From the NCBI GenBank assembly GCA_964023205.1, contig OZ026835.1, positions 4,918,414-4,982,413 on the forward strand: a stretch of DNA of 64,000 nt, in the 5' to 3' direction. Below are positions 62,598 to 64,000 of the stretch, piece after piece. The notes beneath the pieces are model-generated. The model saw only the letters and a program-made list of their open reading frames with translations. It did no database searches and was not told where the DNA came from. The stretch's first letter is position 1, and every line of letters starts with the position of its first letter. Origin of the DNA: Lutraria lutraria. Taxonomy: Eukaryota > Mollusca > Bivalvia > Venerida > Mactridae. The position numbers were made by a program, and so were the translations under genes.

Positions 62598-64000
62598 TCA
62601 ATATTTGATGGACTCCACTTTTGTAGGTGCTGCTTCAAATCGTCTCTCTTTCCTTAAACACGAGATCCACCAGTAAATAGGATGGATAAACGTCAGAATG
62701 GACAAACACAGCAGGAACAAATCAGACTGAATTTGAAAGCAAAATAAACAAGATCAGAGAAAGCCAAATAACACTGTTACAGAAGAATCAAGTGACACCA
62801 GGAAAGCCAGCCAAATTCGGAAGAGGCACCAGTTCTTACATGCCAGGGCTGCAACAGGAAATGGCGATCTAAATTAGGTTTCTGCAGCCACACAAAACGA
62901 TAATCATCAGCAACCTCTCAATGCGCTCCCTCATAGTCATTGACAACTGAGGGATGCCAACAAAGATACAAAATGCCTCCAATACAAAGTGCATTCTGTA
63001 TTTTTTCCTAGTTTACTTATGAAATATATATGCACAACTATCCTTGTCAAAAATAATGTACAACTTGGAAATGACAATATCCTATTTACAAAATAATATC
63101 TGAGGATTTTACTGAGGTTCAATTTGACGACAAACATGTTTCTAAAAAGTGCTGCCCCTATCTTTACTGAGGGCACATTTTTAGTAAGATGGATAAACAT
63201 CTTTCAACAAGTCTTGAAATACTCTTGAAATAACATAAGGTATATATAAGAACCTACGTGAAATGGCCCTTCTTTGTACGATTTTGTCCATGTGAATAGG
63301 GCGTATTGAAATATGGAAAATATAGCTCCAGTTAATCTCACCACGCCGTATAGAAATCCAAAGTGTTTACTTGGAAACCTATTGTATACAAGGGGAGGAG
63401 TTAATTCATCATGTTTACTTTGTTGCTGTCATTGAACATTAATGTTTTTTATTGTTCAATACAGTTGAAGTTTTGAAGATAACTCGAACATGTAAAATGA
63501 CCATCTATTCATTTGTAAATCGTAGAAAAAGAGTAATTTCCAGCATACGTTGAGTCGTTACTATGTGAACAAGAAGAAAATCTCGTTGATAAATTTCGTT
63601 CTAAAAGAGGCTGATAGTAATAATTGGCTGATCGCATTATTTGTAAATTACAAATGGAAGTAAATGCTCCACAATGACTCTAAGTTGTTGATTAGCGGTT
63701 GCAGGAACACTCCGTCTCTTTATTAAATATAAAATACTGGAATGATACTTGCATTATGGTTGTATATGTTTGTGAACCATCAGAACTAATATTTCTGCAA
63801 AACCCTGTCTTCTCAACTTAAAATCGTTAATTTCATTGACAACACTTAGATGTTGTCTCTGTGTGTGATTGACATTACTTTATAAAACACCATTAAGGCA
63901 TAGATAATATACTATCCACTATATACATACATGTTCCTTAGAAATGCAGCCGTAGATCCGAAGAGAAATGACCTATAAAATGTCATTATGATAAAAATGG
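62598..64000 (-). CDS. Second SLC43-family transporter, 3' exons only (cut by the window edge)
   Basis: Exons matching the last three of the first gene: 62598-62726 (42 codons plus TGA), 63258-63378, and the 3' part of the next exon from 63931 to the edge. Splice sites and frame are intact. Compared with the first gene, the 121-bp exon differs at three positions, all synonymous, and the visible 70 bp of the next exon at one, also synonymous. The terminal exon has three amino-acid changes (Thr to Ser, Val to Ser, Phe to Ser) in 42 codons. This pattern suggests a working paralogue arranged head to tail. The start codon and most transmembrane helices lie beyond 64000. Confidence 0.85.

Larger units (their letters stand above)
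61660..64000. repeat. Segmental duplication, right copy (continues past the window)
   Basis: Same orientation as 51009-53990, offset by about 10.1-10.8 kb depending on indels. It lacks the TTAA-flanked MITE and keeps a fuller SINE. Confidence 0.9.

Overview
The window is AT-rich eukaryotic DNA with intron-bearing genes, tRNA-derived SINEs and many short DNA-transposon relics. The repeat families (a SINE tail that ends in the style of bivalve SINEs, ~165-bp repeats rich in 'GGGGCGGGGCCAATTTTGACC', and pieces ending in GACAGACAGAC-type tracts before a 'gggggtataaa' end) and the intronless Cys-loop receptor gene point to a mollusc, most likely a bivalve. This is inference; the species cannot be read from the window. 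There are no operons, no CRISPR arrays and no credible tRNA or rRNA genes.

Genes: (1) 4703-16429, minus: a complete six-exon beta-1,4-galactosyltransferase-family gene (B4GALT/B4GALNT type, 487 aa) whose splice sites and phases all fit. Leucine stands where vertebrate galactosyltransferases have the donor-selecting tyrosine, so it is probably a LacdiNAc-type GalNAc-transferase. (2) 46445-47043, plus: the frameshifted 3' end of a LINE ORF2. (3) 48039-49262, plus: an intact, intronless nicotinic-receptor-like subunit (407 aa). (4) 51770-59443, minus: an SLC43-family transporter, nine exons located and at least one short loop exon not found. (5) 62598-64000+, minus: the 3' exons of a second, very similar SLC43 gene, which continues off the right edge. 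Genes 4 and 5 are a head-to-tail tandem duplication that includes about 750 bp beyond the stop codon.

Layout: 1-3.48 kb has no recognised gene; a SINE follows. 4.6-16.4 kb is the glycosyltransferase, its fourth intron almost filled by a repeat element with seven ~165-bp tandem units. 16.4-46 kb is a gene desert with SINE pieces, MITE-like elements, a ~3-kb structure of inverted repeat units (29.93-32.91 kb), a minisatellite (34.5-34.8 kb), a 41-bp satellite (35.67-36.0 kb) and a SINE that has grown a ~500-bp CT microsatellite inside itself (36.87-37.69 kb). 46.4-49.3 kb holds the LINE remnant and the receptor. 51-64 kb is the transporter pair.

I see no operon-like or defence-type novel system. 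The most informative observations are the tyrosine-to-leucine change in the glycosyltransferase, the SLC43 tandem pair with synonymous-biased divergence, a TTAA-flanked MITE present in one SLC43 copy with its empty site preserved in the other, the nested inverted structure at 30-33 kb, and the SINE-born microsatellite. All exon calls come from reading splice signals and family motifs by eye.
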